Assembly (NCBI GenBank): GCA_020628375.1
Contig: JAHDFD010000003.1
Coordinates: 157,265-221,264 of the forward strand
Direction of reading: 5' to 3'
Source of the DNA: Chitinophagales bacterium
Lineage (GTDB): Bacteria > Bacteroidota > Bacteroidia > Chitinophagales > UBA2359
Length of the DNA stretch: 64,000 nt
Below, piece by piece: positions 50,501-60,896 of this stretch. How positions within the stretch are numbered: position 1 is the first letter of the stretch; each line of letters starts with the position of its first letter. The notes under the pieces are model-generated. The model had not been told where the DNA came from. It saw only the letters and a program-made list of their open reading frames with translations, and ran no database searches. A program made the translations under genes and the position numbers.

Positions 50501-53500
50501 TTAATGAAACACTTCAAGTTTTCTACTTACCATCCAACCGTCTTTTCCAAGTAAATTCATTAGGTACATTCCATGTGGCAATCTTTCAGTTTCTATTTTC
50601 AGAATATTATCGGTGATCTGATTATTAGAATACACCTGTTTCCCTGATAGATCAATAATCGTAATTTGCTCTACTTCTAAATCACCTAATTCAACAGTTA
50701 GTATATCATTTACCGGATTAGGATAAAAGTTCAGTTCATAATCAAATGAAGGAGGATTTGTTGTTCCACTTGTAGCCACTTCAATTACCTCGCTTATTAC
50801 ATTAGCAGGCACTAACTCACCAAAAGCATTACTAATAAAAGCATTTTCTATTTTTAATTCTAATGGATAATAGGCTGCTACTTTACCTGCCACATTTTCT
50901 TCGATAATGAAAGACATAGTACCGACTTTTCCAGTACCTGAAAGTTGCTGATGATCAATACGCGTGAAACCTACATCTACATTTTGTTCTTCTTCAAAGT
51001 CTTTAACAACCCTTACAGTATTAAATGTATTCCCCATCCATGAATCGATCATATCAAGCTGCATAGTTCCTTCAACAACCAGTGGAACATCTTCTACTCT
51101 GTTTTCATAATCAATGGTAAATGCCAATCCGTAGGCATTCTCAACCGGAGAACCATCAGGCATAGAAAGCACAATATCAGCAGTTACTTCACTTCCAGCT
51201 AATAAAGTATCTCCCTGAATTTCGATACTTAATACAGGGTTTTCGGGTGCTGCTTTATATTGGTCGAAGCCTTTTTTACCGTGTGAATAACCATAATTTG
51301 TTTCTATTGCTATAATATCTTCTGCCTGAATAACTCCATTACCATCGCAATCTGCATGTTTATTGTCGATTATATAAGAAACATAATCGGCTCCTGTTTC
51401 AGAAAAAGCATCTGACAAAGTAATAGCTGTTGTTTCTGTTTCCCAGTTCGGCCCGTACTGTGGTGTCCATTCTATTGAAGCATCAGGGCGTTCCGGACCT
51501 TCAGAATAAAATGCTAAACCAACTGCCAGTACATCAAAATTATTAGCCGTTCCATCAGCATTTGCATCACCCGGCCAAACATCTCCTTCAATAACCGCGA
51601 TTGGCACTTCATCTATAACTTCAATATATACAAAAGCTATATCACAGAAATCGTTCACACATAACTGGTAGCCTATCTGATCCAATCCAACAAAACCATC
51701 ATTTGGAACATACTGCACAAGATCACAGAAAAGCCCATAACAAGCCGGATCAGGCGTAATGCTTGCAATACCATTTTCAGGTTCAGAAACAATAGTCAGA
51801 ATTGCTTCCTCCTGTCCGGTATTGATAATAATTTCCTGGTGCCACCAATCATTGGCAAAAACATTAATTATGTTATCGGTTCCCGGATAAGCTAACAATT
51901 CATCATCTATTGCCTGAGTTGCATTAAGTGGATTGGAAATATTAAAACAGTTTTGAATTATACAATCATCTACTGTTTGTATTTCAAGACACAAGTCATA
52001 AACGAATGGGATGTTCACCCCTTCTTCTCTCACTGGAATATCAACACAAAATTCCGGATCGGCTGAAGAATCACCATTACTCAATGTCCAGTTATAAGCA
52101 ATAATATCAGCATTGTTTGTATTGATCGGATCGGTAAAACAGTAACTCACCCACCAGCTCGATTGTGCCATATCTTCAGTTCCTCCGAAACCAATTAATT
52201 CAGAATGAATACTTGTTTCCAAAGCACATGGTTCTTCAACTGCTGAACAATCATCAAGTATGTTCATGGTAACTGCTACCTCCAAACAATTATTACCATC
52301 TGTTATTGAGAAGAATAACTCATCAAAACCTACACCTTCCAAGCCTGGTAAAGGTGTGTAACTAACACAACCATTAGGCTGAACGATCATTGAACATTCA
52401 AAAACTGAAACAGCTTCCTCAATTACGATATTATCGAAATCTAAAATACTACTGCATTCTTCAAAACAAATTTCAGTAGTTGTTATTGGTTGAGTACACA
52501 GGGTTTGCTGACAAAAATCAATATAATCACAACCATTGATCGGCGGGATGCCCGTAACAACAATGTAAGCTTCATCACAAACAGGTGTTGTAATTCCAGC
52601 AATATCTGTACATATTTGATAGTAGATGAAATCCTCATAAATAGAATCGGTATCGGCTGCATAGGTTATAGTGTAATTACTATTCAAAAAGGCAGTACCA
52701 CTGAACGGTTCAGATAAAATTTGAATATCCAATCCCGGATCACTTATAAATTCATAGGTAAATCCATCAGAAATGTCTGCTTCGGTTAAGTATAGGCGAT
52801 TACCTTCAACCTGATAATAAAAACGACCATTGGAAGGAAAACCAACTATGGGATTACCAATCAACGGACCAAGATCAAATTCAATTATATTATCATCTTC
52901 AAGTGAATAAGGTAAAGCAGGTAATTCTATTAATAAAGGACTATCAAAAGTCGCTGTTCCACCTTCGAGTATCATACTGGTTGCTTCAGAACCTACAATA
53001 GTACTTATTCCTGCAATACCACCAGTTGTACTGATCTGATGCCAATTCGTACCCTCGAAAGGCATATCTGAAATTGGATAAAAATCATTTAAAAGAAAAT
53101 CTACACTTGTTACACCATTACCATTAAAATCTATTGAAAAATCATCGTTTGCATTAACAAGGTTTGTATTGTTTTCACAGGCATAAAGATCAAATAATGG
53201 AATAAGGCTGGCGTATAATTCTTCACATATAAAATCTTCAGGAACGTCAGAATTTAAGCGGCAAATATAATTTCCGGTACAATCATAAATATCATACACA
53301 AAGTCACCCGTTTCGATATACCCACCAAGTTCATAGAAAAATGCACCTTCTTCATCAGTAAGCACTAATGCCTGACAATAAATATGATCTGCAAAATTCC
53401 AGAAATCGTGAATCCATTCTTCATTACAATCGGTAGTATCGGGATTGCAGCTGTAAAGGTTCTGAACATATTGCAAGTTTTCTGTGAATGATAGTTCACA

Positions 53501-56071
53501 CCAGTCTTCATCGGCAATTTCTCCATTGGTAGAACACAACCAATTCCCTTCACAATCAAAATAGGCATCCGGAATATCAATATCATTACAATCGCTATCA
53601 AGGAAAATAACAGAAAGTCCTAATTCGTAACTAAAATATTCTTCAGCTCGGCAAACACAGTTATCTTCTTCAATAATACTCTGTACCCAGCTAAGATCTC
53701 CTTCACAAATCGGGGGCGGTGGACACTCTTCCGCAATATCAACATATAGCACCCATTCACATCCTGAATCATTAGTAAGGAAAACCATATACAAACCAGC
53801 AGTCAGATCAAAGCGTTCGTTGCCTTCATAACCATCTTCCCAAACAGCTGTAAATTCAAAATTAGAACTTATAGAAACTCCACCATTAGCTCCACCACCA
53901 CAGGCTGCATCATAGCTTTCAAAAGAAACTTGCCATGCTGCGCAATCATTTGCATCGGGGCTTTGGTAAAAGGTTTGGATTAATTCGGCAGTTTCCATGA
54001 TGATATTTTCGCAATTTCCTCCTGCATCTTCATCATTTATACAAACGATATCGCCAAAGCAATTATAGATCGTATAGTAATTTCCACCAGATGGATAATA
54101 TTCTATAACAACAATATTGTAACCACCGCTACCTAAAGCAGGAGCGAAATATTCATGAATACCAACGATCAAACTATCTGTTTCTACTATATCTTCTACC
54201 CATTGTAAATCTCCTTCACAAGAAATTGAAGGGTCACATTCTTCATCTAATACAAATTCTAAGAATAAAACACATCCATTATTATTGATAACTTCTACGG
54301 TATAACTTCCTGCTGGCAAATCGTCTCGTTCTACAGCATTCAAACCATCGAACCAATTGGCACTTACTATCTCATCGTCAGAATAAATAGCAACATATCC
54401 ATTAGCTCCTCCACAAGTTGGCTCCATTAATATTTCGTAAGCAATAGTAAAGTCATTGCATAAATCAGGATTTTCTCCATAAATATCCTGTATAGGTTCA
54501 AGGTTCTGAATAAAAAACTCCTGACAGGTATTGCCGGAAATCCCATTCTGGGAACAAAGCAAATTACCTTCACAATCGGTGTACATATCAGGCGCATCGA
54601 ATACGTTTATAACATCGATATAGATTATATTTATACCCATTGCAGGATCGAAAAATTCGCCTACATAGATTACTTCAATCCCCAGACTATTATCTAAAAT
54701 ATCGGTGTAGAGCCAGTCTAAACTTCCTTCACAAGTTAAAGGAGCCGGACATTCTTCTGTCATTTCAAAAAACAGCGTTTCTTCGCAACTACTCTCATCA
54801 ACGAGCCATACAGTATAAAAACCTGCAGCCAGATCATTTCGTTCCGTCGAATCAGTAACGCCATCACTCCACAATATTTCGTTAACTCCCACATTAGAGG
54901 TTAGAATGCTTGCTGAGCCATTCGCTTCTCCACATGCTGCTTCCTGATCAATCACAACAGATGCCTCAAAACCTATGTCTTCAAAAACAAAATTCGTGTA
55001 ATAAGCTACACAGCCGTCTGCATCTATAATTTCAGCAGTAAATTGGCTATAATCGAAGCCAAAACCTATAATATCCAATGAAACACCATCTATTCCACTC
55101 AGCACTTCTCCGGAAGCAATATAATTTCCCTGAAAGTCATACCAGTTCACTGTTATATCATTGCTTCCGGTTTGTAGAGCAATTTCACCATCCAGATTCC
55201 CTCCACAGCTTTCGTTTTGGACAGAAAAACTATAATCGCTGGTTACATTATTGTTTAGTGAAAAACATTGTGAATATAATTGTGATTCCAACGCTTCATC
55301 CCAATAAGCAGTAATACAATATTGGCCTGCTGGGACATTACTTAACTCTAAGCCTGTTGTACCATTGCTCCAAGCGAAGTAAAGTTCGTCAGTATCAATA
55401 ATGATTCCTTCACCATCAGCAGGGAATGCCTCAACAGAAATAGCGCCATTACTTTCGCTACAATCAGGGTTAACTATTGATGCATTGTAGTATAATGGTG
55501 GGCCATAAGTAGGCTGTATCCATTTTAATTCTTCAACCGTAAAACCCATTTTATTTGCCCAGTCTGAAATTTCTTTCTGATAAGGCATATCCTCTATATA
55601 AGCATTATTAACGGTATTAGCCACTAGCTGTGCCATTGATCCAGCTCCACTTTCACGCATTATGTGCCCAACAGCACAAGCTGTATTATACTTATCGATA
55701 AAATAGGGAATTGCATAAGTATGATCTGTATTTTTAGGAAAAACACCTTGTTGCCAATACGCTCTTAAAATATCAAGTCCTGCTGCTCTATTCAATTGCT
55801 GAGTGATACTCAGGTTCTTTACAGAACGTTTGCTCAAAACAAACTCAACTAATTCCAGATGTTTTTGGATGAGTGCTTCTCTGGAATCAAAAGAAAGCTT
55901 ACTGCTTAATAATTCAGCACTAAGCACCTCATAGTTTCCGGGCACACTCCAAAAGTGATTTATTTCCTTTAGACAAGCATGCAACACCATTTCTTTTTTG
56001 GTATCATTTGCCTGAAGCACAAGGCTTATTGTGATACAACACAAAACGAAAAATAATTGTAACTTTTTCAT
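50501..56071 (-). CDS. 1856-aa T9SS surface protein with dockerin-like segment
   Basis: Signal peptide (MKKLQLFFVLCCITISLVLQA). Residues about 80-190 form a domain seen in many secreted proteins of this phylum (IPYFIDKYNTACAVGHIMRE, then WIQPTYGPP). Next are SprB-like modules (NPDCSESNGAISVEAFPADG, CGGANGYVAIYSDDE) alternating with units opening CEGDLQWVEDI. Around 1630-1720 two pieces, GDANADGTANNFDVLAVG and DCDGNGVIQAEDIIAIE, resemble a dockerin pair with calcium-binding loops. The end is a T9SS type A domain (LNFYPNPVNDILTVELG). Probably a surface or matrix protein; no catalytic motif. Confidence 0.87.
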   Translation of the reverse strand: MKKLQLFFVLCCITISLVLQANDTKKEMVLHACLKEINHFWSVPGNYEVLSAELLSSKLSFDSREALIQKHLELVEFVLSKRSVKNLSITQQLNRAAGLDILRAYWQQGVFPKNTDHTYAIPYFIDKYNTACAVGHIMRESGAGSMAQLVANTVNNAYIEDMPYQKEISDWANKMGFTVEELKWIQPTYGPPLYYNASIVNPDCSESNGAISVEAFPADGEGIIIDTDELYFAWSNGTTGLELSNVPAGQYCITAYWDEALESQLYSQCFSLNNNVTSDYSFSVQNESCGGNLDGEIALQTGSNDITVNWYDFQGNYIASGEVLSGIDGVSLDIIGFGFDYSQFTAEIIDADGCVAYYTNFVFEDIGFEASVVIDQEAACGEANGSASILTSNVGVNEILWSDGVTDSTERNDLAAGFYTVWLVDESSCEETLFFEMTEECPAPLTCEGSLDWLYTDILDNSLGIEVIYVGEFFDPAMGINIIYIDVINVFDAPDMYTDCEGNLLCSQNGISGNTCQEFFIQNLEPIQDIYGENPDLCNDFTIAYEILMEPTCGGANGYVAIYSDDEIVSANWFDGLNAVERDDLPAGSYTVEVINNNGCVLFLEFVLDEECDPSISCEGDLQWVEDIVETDSLIVGIHEYFAPALGSGGYNIVVIEYYPSGGNYYTIYNCFGDIVCINDEDAGGNCENIIMETAELIQTFYQSPDANDCAAWQVSFESYDAACGGGANGGVSISSNFEFTAVWEDGYEGNERFDLTAGLYMVFLTNDSGCEWVLYVDIAEECPPPPICEGDLSWVQSIIEEDNCVCRAEEYFSYELGLSVIFLDSDCNDIDIPDAYFDCEGNWLCSTNGEIADEDWCELSFTENLQYVQNLYSCNPDTTDCNEEWIHDFWNFADHIYCQALVLTDEEGAFFYELGGYIETGDFVYDIYDCTGNYICRLNSDVPEDFICEELYASLIPLFDLYACENNTNLVNANDDFSIDFNGNGVTSVDFLLNDFYPISDMPFEGTNWHQISTTGGIAGISTIVGSEATSMILEGGTATFDSPLLIELPALPYSLEDDNIIEFDLGPLIGNPIVGFPSNGRFYYQVEGNRLYLTEADISDGFTYEFISDPGLDIQILSEPFSGTAFLNSNYTITYAADTDSIYEDFIYYQICTDIAGITTPVCDEAYIVVTGIPPINGCDYIDFCQQTLCTQPITTTEICFEECSSILDFDNIVIEEAVSVFECSMIVQPNGCVSYTPLPGLEGVGFDELFFSITDGNNCLEVAVTMNILDDCSAVEEPCALETSIHSELIGFGGTEDMAQSSWWVSYCFTDPINTNNADIIAYNWTLSNGDSSADPEFCVDIPVREEGVNIPFVYDLCLEIQTVDDCIIQNCFNISNPLNATQAIDDELLAYPGTDNIINVFANDWWHQEIIINTGQEEAILTIVSEPENGIASITPDPACYGLFCDLVQYVPNDGFVGLDQIGYQLCVNDFCDIAFVYIEVIDEVPIAVIEGDVWPGDANADGTANNFDVLAVGLAFYSEGPERPDASIEWTPQYGPNWETETTAITLSDAFSETGADYVSYIIDNKHADCDGNGVIQAEDIIAIETNYGYSHGKKGFDQYKAAPENPVLSIEIQGDTLLAGSEVTADIVLSMPDGSPVENAYGLAFTIDYENRVEDVPLVVEGTMQLDMIDSWMGNTFNTVRVVKDFEEEQNVDVGFTRIDHQQLSGTGKVGTMSFIIEENVAGKVAAYYPLELKIENAFISNAFGELVPANVISEVIEVATSGTTNPPSFDYELNFYPNPVNDILTVELGDLEVEQITIIDLSGKQVYSNNQITDNILKIETERLPHGMYLMNLLGKDGWMVSRKLEVFH

Positions 56072-56399
56072 CTGTTGAATTTTTCTTGATCAAACAAAAT
56101 CGGTGAAATTGGACTTCGTCTTTGCTTTGTTGAAGCTGAGATACAATTTCTACATTACAAATGAAACATAAGTTCTGCCACCATTCAACTACAAAAATCG
56201 AATATTGTACAAAAAAAACAATGCAATAAAGTGAAAAAAATCAATTAGAAAAGGCTATTCAAAGCTCAATTTGTACAGATTAAATATTCTTCACAAAGGG
56301 ATTTTATCAGTAATTTGTATAAATATTATCAATATTTAATTGAAGTTGTTTTAATGTTCCCGAAAACGCTCCTCAGATTCCTATATAAAGATAGTCTAT
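56072..56399. other. 328-bp intergenic gap
   Basis: AT-rich, no gene, no clear promoter box or terminator recognised between the 1856-aa gene and the end of recR. Confidence 0.5.
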
Positions 56400-57014
56400 T
56401 TACCCTTGTTCGTAAGGGCGACGAGCAGCTAGAGACCTGGCAAGCGTTACTTCATCTACGTATTCTAATTCACCGCCAAAAGAAACGCCTCTTGCTAGAG
56501 TTGTAATTTTAAGCGATTCGTATTCCGACAACTGTCTGGATAAATAAAAATTGGTTGTATCTCCTTCCATTGTAGGACTGAGAGCCAGGACAATTTCATT
56601 TATTTCCTTTTTATTTTTAATACGTCCTAGTAAAGAGTTAATATTCAACTGTTCTGGCCCTACACCATCAATGGGCGAAATAACACCGCCTAAAACGTGG
56701 TATAAACCTCTGTATTGATTTGTATTCTCGATGGCAATAACATCTCTCATGCTCTCTACAACACAAACTAATTCCTGATTCCTTTGCTGATCTGAACAGA
56801 TATTACAAATTTCAAGATCGGAAATATTATGACATTGCTTACAGTAACAAATTTCTTTTCTGAGTTTAATGAGCGCATTTCCCAAAGCTTCTGCATCTTC
56901 TTCCGGACGATTGAGTAAATGCAGGGCAAGTCTTAATGCTGTTTTCTTACCAATTCCGGGTAAACGATTCAATTCTGTAACAGCTTGTTCTATTAACTTT
57001 GATGAAAAATTCAA
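56400..57014 (-). CDS. recR: Recombination mediator RecR
   Basis: 204 aa, standard length, TTG start (the opening [21 protein letters not shown] matches the family from its first residue). It has a helix-hairpin-helix ([17 protein letters not shown]), a four-Cys zinc finger ([16 protein letters not shown]), a Toprim domain ([31 protein letters not shown]) and the terminal Walker-B-like [18 protein letters not shown]. It works with RecO/RecF to load RecA at gaps. A TAGCTTTG box precedes it. Confidence 0.96.
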   Translation of the reverse strand: MNFSSKLIEQAVTELNRLPGIGKKTALRLALHLLNRPEEDAEALGNALIKLRKEICYCKQCHNISDLEICNICSDQQRNQELVCVVESMRDVIAIENTNQYRGLYHVLGGVISPIDGVGPEQLNINSLLGRIKNKKEINEIVLALSPTMEGDTTNFYLSRQLSEYESLKITTLARGVSFGGELEYVDEVTLARSLAARRPYEQG

Positions 57015-57035
57015 TTGAGCTTATTGGATTCAGAA

Positions 57036-57043
57036 CAAAGCTA
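57036..57043 (-). promoter_or_regulatory. -7 box (TAGCTTTG) of recR
   Basis: Perfect TAnnTTTG on the minus strand, about 22 bases before the TTG start. Confidence 0.5.
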
Positions 57044-57197
57044 AGGAATATTGGATAAGTGGTGTTGTCTAAAATTTGATTTGTTTATATAATACTGAAG
57101 GTTTTAGAATTTAATGGACAGTTAAACTTATGAATATTCTTGTACATAAACACAGCAATCATAAATTGCTTCAGACCTTAAATTAATACAATAGAAA

Positions 57198-57419
57198 ATG
57201 GAACATACATCTGTAAAGTCTTCAAGAATAAAATCGGTTGGTTACGATTTTGCCGAACAAATATTAGAAGTAGCTCAAAAAGATGGAGTAATTTATAGGT
57301 TTAGTGGTGTACCAGCTAACTTTTGGGAAGAGATGATGCTTGCCAAATCAGTAGGTAAATATTTTTTCGATAATATTAAAGATTCTTTTCCATTTGAAGT
57401 TGGAAGATGGAAAGAATAG
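57198..57419 (+). CDS. KTSC domain protein
   Basis: 73 aa made only of a KTSC domain: SSRIKSVGYDFAEQILEVA, YRFSGVPANFWEEMM, and the name-giving motif, here AKSVGKYFFDNIKD. The family is small, widespread and of unknown function, often near nucleic-acid enzymes; here it is divergent from recR. Length and start are normal. Confidence 0.88.
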   Translation: MEHTSVKSSRIKSVGYDFAEQILEVAQKDGVIYRFSGVPANFWEEMMLAKSVGKYFFDNIKDSFPFEVGRWKE

Positions 57420-57429
57420 TGTATTAATT

Positions 57430-57584
57430 AACCTAAGTTGCGATAAATCGCAACCGTCAACAGTACAATAGCACTGTCCACAAAAAAACCATTACAATCG
57501 TAAAGAGTAAGGTTTTGTGGTCTGTGGTCTGTTAAACAGTCGTCTATGTACAAAAATGTCATTATACATCGCAAATTGAATTAA
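57430..57584. repeat. About 155-bp repeat family, copy 3
   Basis: About 95 percent identical to 41889-42044 by eye, in the same orientation, and again placed directly after the stop of a minus-strand gene (57596). The left end contains the hairpin GTTGCGAT-AA-ATCGCAAC. Confidence 0.85.
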
Positions 57585-57595
57585 TTACTATAGGG

Positions 57596-58537
57596 TTATA
57601 CATCTAATGAATCCCAAATTTCAGTTATTAATTGCCTTTCATCGATATTATTAAAATCTAAGATTCTACGATGTTCTTTCATATACGGAGCTGTTTCCTC
57701 TACTATTCCTGCTCCAAAAAAAACAATAACTGGTGTTTTAAGGCTATTTGCCAAATGTGCCGGTCCTGAGTCTGTACTCACAAGTAAATCAGCATCTTTT
57801 AACAAAGCACTTAACTGTAATAAAGACGTTTTTGTACTTAGATCAGTAATATTATCACTGAATTCTAAATCAGATTTTAATGTTTCGAAGTGTAATTTGG
57901 CTTTTTCTGTTCCTATAATCAGAATATTTGCTGCAGGTAAAGCAGTTTGAATGGCTTCAATGATCTTTATACTTGCCGACTTATCAAAAGTTCTTTTATC
58001 ATCGACTGAAACTAAATTCAGTACAATATTTTGCTCTTTTTCGAGCTTAATTCCTAGTTCTAAATCCGATAGATCATTGCTCTCAAAATAACAGGAATAG
58101 ATAGTATTTGAATTGGTCTTTCCATCGAAATTCAGCAGATTACAATATTTCTCAACTCTGTGCATGTTTTCGGGAACAGACATTGTTTTTGTTAACAATA
58201 GTTGCCGAAGCTCTTTACGATAGCCTATTTTTGTACTTGCATTGATAAAAGCGCCCATCCAGGCAGAGGAGAAAGAATCGGGAAGGCAAAAAAAGTAGTC
58301 ATACTTTTCAGTAATGGTTTTTGCAAATTTTCTTAATTTCCAAAGATCTGAAAATACTTTTTTATTGAAATAATATATTCTGGATACTTGTGGAAATAAT
58401 TCTACAAGTTCTGCAATATTGCTTTTCACAATTACATGAATGGTTGCATCAGGAAACTTATCTTGTAATGTTTTAAAAAAGGCATAGCTCATTACTAAAT
58501 CTCCTAACCAATTTGGAACTCTGACTAAAATTTGCAA
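57596..58537 (-). CDS. Glycosyltransferase family 9 (heptosyltransferase-like)
   Basis: 313 aa, TTG start (the typical opening ILVRVPNWLGDLVMSYAFF begins at residue 3). GT-B fold: the N-terminal domain with the WLGD motif, and the C-terminal donor site LLVSTDSGPAHLANSLKTPV followed by VIVFFGAGIVEETAPY. GT9 enzymes add heptose or similar sugars to the lipopolysaccharide core. No other LPS gene is adjacent. Followed by repeat copy 3. Confidence 0.9.
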   Translation of the reverse strand: MQILVRVPNWLGDLVMSYAFFKTLQDKFPDATIHVIVKSNIAELVELFPQVSRIYYFNKKVFSDLWKLRKFAKTITEKYDYFFCLPDSFSSAWMGAFINASTKIGYRKELRQLLLTKTMSVPENMHRVEKYCNLLNFDGKTNSNTIYSCYFESNDLSDLELGIKLEKEQNIVLNLVSVDDKRTFDKSASIKIIEAIQTALPAANILIIGTEKAKLHFETLKSDLEFSDNITDLSTKTSLLQLSALLKDADLLVSTDSGPAHLANSLKTPVIVFFGAGIVEETAPYMKEHRRILDFNNIDERQLITEIWDSLDV

Positions 58538-58767
58538 CTTTTCAATTTTTGAGACGTAAAATTACTCTGCCCCTGATGGACAAATTTTATGTAAAAAATT
58601 CTAAGGCATTGAATTTACATGTGAAAAAAGTAAATTTATTATTTGCAAATTAAACCTTTTACACACAATTTGAATCTAATATACCTTTTTAGGTAGAGGA
58701 GAATTAGTGGAGTGAGTGTTCAGATGAGCTTTTTATTATTGCTCACAGGGGAAACCCGAAAGTATAA

Positions 58768-59409
58768 ATGAGTCTTGTACTTATTTGTTTTGGAAACCAT
58801 AAATGGATGGATTTGGAAGACAGAACTGCTACCCTAACGCTAGATAAAAAAACTGACGAAGATTTGGTAAGTCTGGTGGTCAGCACTCAAAATGAGTACG
58901 CCATTAGTTTATTGTATAGTCGCTATTCACAAAAAATCTTTAGTCGTAGTTTATCTTTTGTTAAAGACAGGGAAATTGCTGAAGATCTGACCCATGATAT
59001 CTTTATGAAGATATTAATGAGTTTAGCTTCATTTAAAGGAAAATCTAAGTTTTCTACTTGGATTTATTCAATTACCTATAATTATTGTGTTGATTTTTTG
59101 CGTAAACGGCAAAAGGTGAGGTTTCAACAATCAGAGTTCCAAAAGGAAACCGACAAGTATGTTAGTGATGAAGAAATTGCTGATGCAAGAGAACTACAGG
59201 AAATCAAAGTAGAACGCCTGATGACGATTCTTGAGGATATTAACCCTGAAGAAAAAATGATACTAATGATGAAGTACAGAGATGGTTTAAGTATTAAACA
59301 AATACAAACCATATTCGACTTATCAGAAAGTGCTGTAAAAATGCGTTTAAAAAGAGCTAAAGAAAAAGTTAAGAAAATTCATGGAAAAAAACATAAGAAT
59401 GTTCTGTAA
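58768..59409 (+). CDS. ECF-type RNA polymerase sigma-70 factor
   Basis: 213 aa; an ATG at 58807 (residue 14, MDLEDRTATL) is an equally likely start because the first 13 residues are unlike sigma factors. Region 2 (about 45-110): LLYSRYSQKIFSRSLSFVKD, AEDLTHDIFMKILMSL, FSTWIYSITYNYCVDFLRKR. Region 4 (about 150-205): ILEDINPEEKMILMMKYRDG, SIKQIQTIFDLSESAVKMRL. No anti-sigma factor gene lies next to it. It heads a run of four same-strand genes (66-aa protein, MscS-like channel, bactofilin), pointing to envelope or osmotic stress. Confidence 0.92.
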   Translation: MSLVLICFGNHKWMDLEDRTATLTLDKKTDEDLVSLVVSTQNEYAISLLYSRYSQKIFSRSLSFVKDREIAEDLTHDIFMKILMSLASFKGKSKFSTWIYSITYNYCVDFLRKRQKVRFQQSEFQKETDKYVSDEEIADARELQEIKVERLMTILEDINPEEKMILMMKYRDGLSIKQIQTIFDLSESAVKMRLKRAKEKVKKIHGKKHKNVL

Positions 59410-59504
59410 AGCTTTTGCTCAAAATTGTGACTAAAACTGTGGAAAACTCGTCTTATAGTAATATTTGCCCAAGCTATTCTCGAAACGTGTAAATTGCATG
59501 AAGT

Positions 59505-59705
59505 ATGCCAGAGGAAAAAGAGATATATAAAAATCCATTTGACGATTCTAAGATAAGTAACTATCTAGAAGATAAAGAGCCTGAACTTTCTGAAAATGTG
59601 GAAGATAAAGTGATGGCTTCCCGCGAATATATTCGTGGATTCTTTACTTCTGTTGATAGTGTTTTTTCTATGATCGCCAGTCTGTTCAAAGGAATTTTCA
59701 AATAG
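59505..59705 (+). CDS. Small acidic protein with amphipathic end
   Basis: 66 aa. The first 35 residues are charged and acidic (NPFDDSKISNYLEDKEPELS), the last 25 form an amphipathic to hydrophobic helix (IRGFFTSVDSVFSMIASLFK) that could lie on the membrane. It sits 95 bp after the sigma factor and 22 bp before the MscS-like channel. Short length and lack of a hydrophobic signal fit a cytoplasmic, membrane-touching regulator, but no anti-sigma family is recognised. Confidence 0.65.
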   Translation: MPEEKEIYKNPFDDSKISNYLEDKEPELSENVEDKVMASREYIRGFFTSVDSVFSMIASLFKGIFK

Positions 59706-59727
59706 TAAACATAGAATAAACCATAGC

Positions 59728-60537
59728 ATGAATTTTCTTGAAGTAATTTATAAAGAATTATCATCTTTACTTTCTGACGGATTAAATGTTGGAGCTGATG
59801 TTTTAATAGGACTGATCGTTTTATTGGTCGGGTTTATTATTGCTAAGATCATCAGTGGTATTTTCAAGAAATTCGTTGATATGCTCAATGCTGAGCGTTA
59901 TATGGATAAATTACGTGAAGTTGATCTTTTTGCAGGAATGAATATTTCCTTATCAGCTTTAGTAAGTAAATTGGTTTTTTGGGTTCTAATGTTCGTGTTC
60001 ATCATGCTTTCCCTAAGAATTATGGGATTAGATATGGTATCGAATGGTATATATAACGCCCTTGGTTATTTACCAAAAATCATAAGTGCCTTAGTATTTT
60101 TTGTTATTGCAACTTTTTTAGCCAATGGGGCAAAAGTACTGGTAGCAAGTTCATGCGAAGCAATGGGTATTGCTTCGGGTAAAATCCTTTCTAATATATT
60201 GTTTTATTTCTTCCTTTTAATGATTGCGATCGTTGCATTGAATCAGGCAGGAATGAATACTGATATGATATCAGAGAATTTTCAGATCATTCTTACTACC
60301 GGACTTTTGGGCTTAGCACTTGGTTTTGGATTAAGTTCTAGGGATTTGTTCAGCAACATGCTTGGTGGTTATTATTCTAAAGAAAAATTCAAGATCGGTC
60401 AGACAATAGAATTTGAAAATATGCGAGGCGAAATTGTGGGGATTGACTCAACTTCCTTAACTTTAGACCTCGGCGAGAAAAAGGTGGTTATTCCATTGAA
60501 AAAAGTCGCTGAAACTAATGTTATTATTCACAATTAA
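59728..60537 (+). CDS. MscS-family small-conductance mechanosensitive channel-like protein
   Basis: 269 aa. Five membrane helices, two of them in TM_helix (PF05552)-type units (DVLIGLIVLLVGFIIAKIIS and the IISALVFFVIATFLANGAKV region). Then the pore helix-like LLGLALGFGLSSRDLFSNML and a beta domain (FKIGQTIEFENMRGEIVGID, TLDLGEKKVVIPLKK). It would release ions when turgor rises. Starts 22 bp after the 66-aa gene and ends 8 bp before bactofilin. Confidence 0.87.
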   Translation: MNFLEVIYKELSSLLSDGLNVGADVLIGLIVLLVGFIIAKIISGIFKKFVDMLNAERYMDKLREVDLFAGMNISLSALVSKLVFWVLMFVFIMLSLRIMGLDMVSNGIYNALGYLPKIISALVFFVIATFLANGAKVLVASSCEAMGIASGKILSNILFYFFLLMIAIVALNQAGMNTDMISENFQIILTTGLLGLALGFGLSSRDLFSNMLGGYYSKEKFKIGQTIEFENMRGEIVGIDSTSLTLDLGEKKVVIPLKKVAETNVIIHN

Positions 60538-60545
60538 ATTTAGCA

Positions 60546-60875
60546 ATGAGCAATCTTACCGAAAGCAGCCAAATCGCAAAAGGAACGACTATTAAAGGAA
60601 CAATAAAGACTTCCGAAGATATTAGAATTGATGGAATTGTTGATGGAGATTTAGATACTTCAGGAAAATTAATAGTAGGTACAGAAGGAAAGATTACCGG
60701 TAAAATGAAAACAAATACTGCTGTTGTTTCGGGTAATTTAGATATTGAAAACATTCAAGCAGAAAACCTCTCTTTTACTAAAGATGCGAAGTTTAAAGGC
60801 AATGCTTCTTACAAATCTATAAGTATAGAGGAAGGAGCAGAAATTAATGGACAATTGACTAAGATCAGCAAATAA
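60546..60875 (+). CDS. Bactofilin (polymer-forming cytoskeletal protein)
   Basis: 109 aa. Right-handed beta-helix of the DUF583/bactofilin type: IAKGTTIKGTIKTSEDIRID, GIVDGDLDTSGKLIVGTEGK, SISIEEGAEINGQL. Bactofilins polymerise without nucleotide at the inner membrane and organise wall synthesis or appendages. It is the last gene of the operon, 8 bp after the channel, with a strong terminator behind. Confidence 0.93.
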   Translation: MSNLTESSQIAKGTTIKGTIKTSEDIRIDGIVDGDLDTSGKLIVGTEGKITGKMKTNTAVVSGNLDIENIQAENLSFTKDAKFKGNASYKSISIEEGAEINGQLTKISK

Positions 60876-60896
60876 AATCTTGAAATAGTTTTACTG

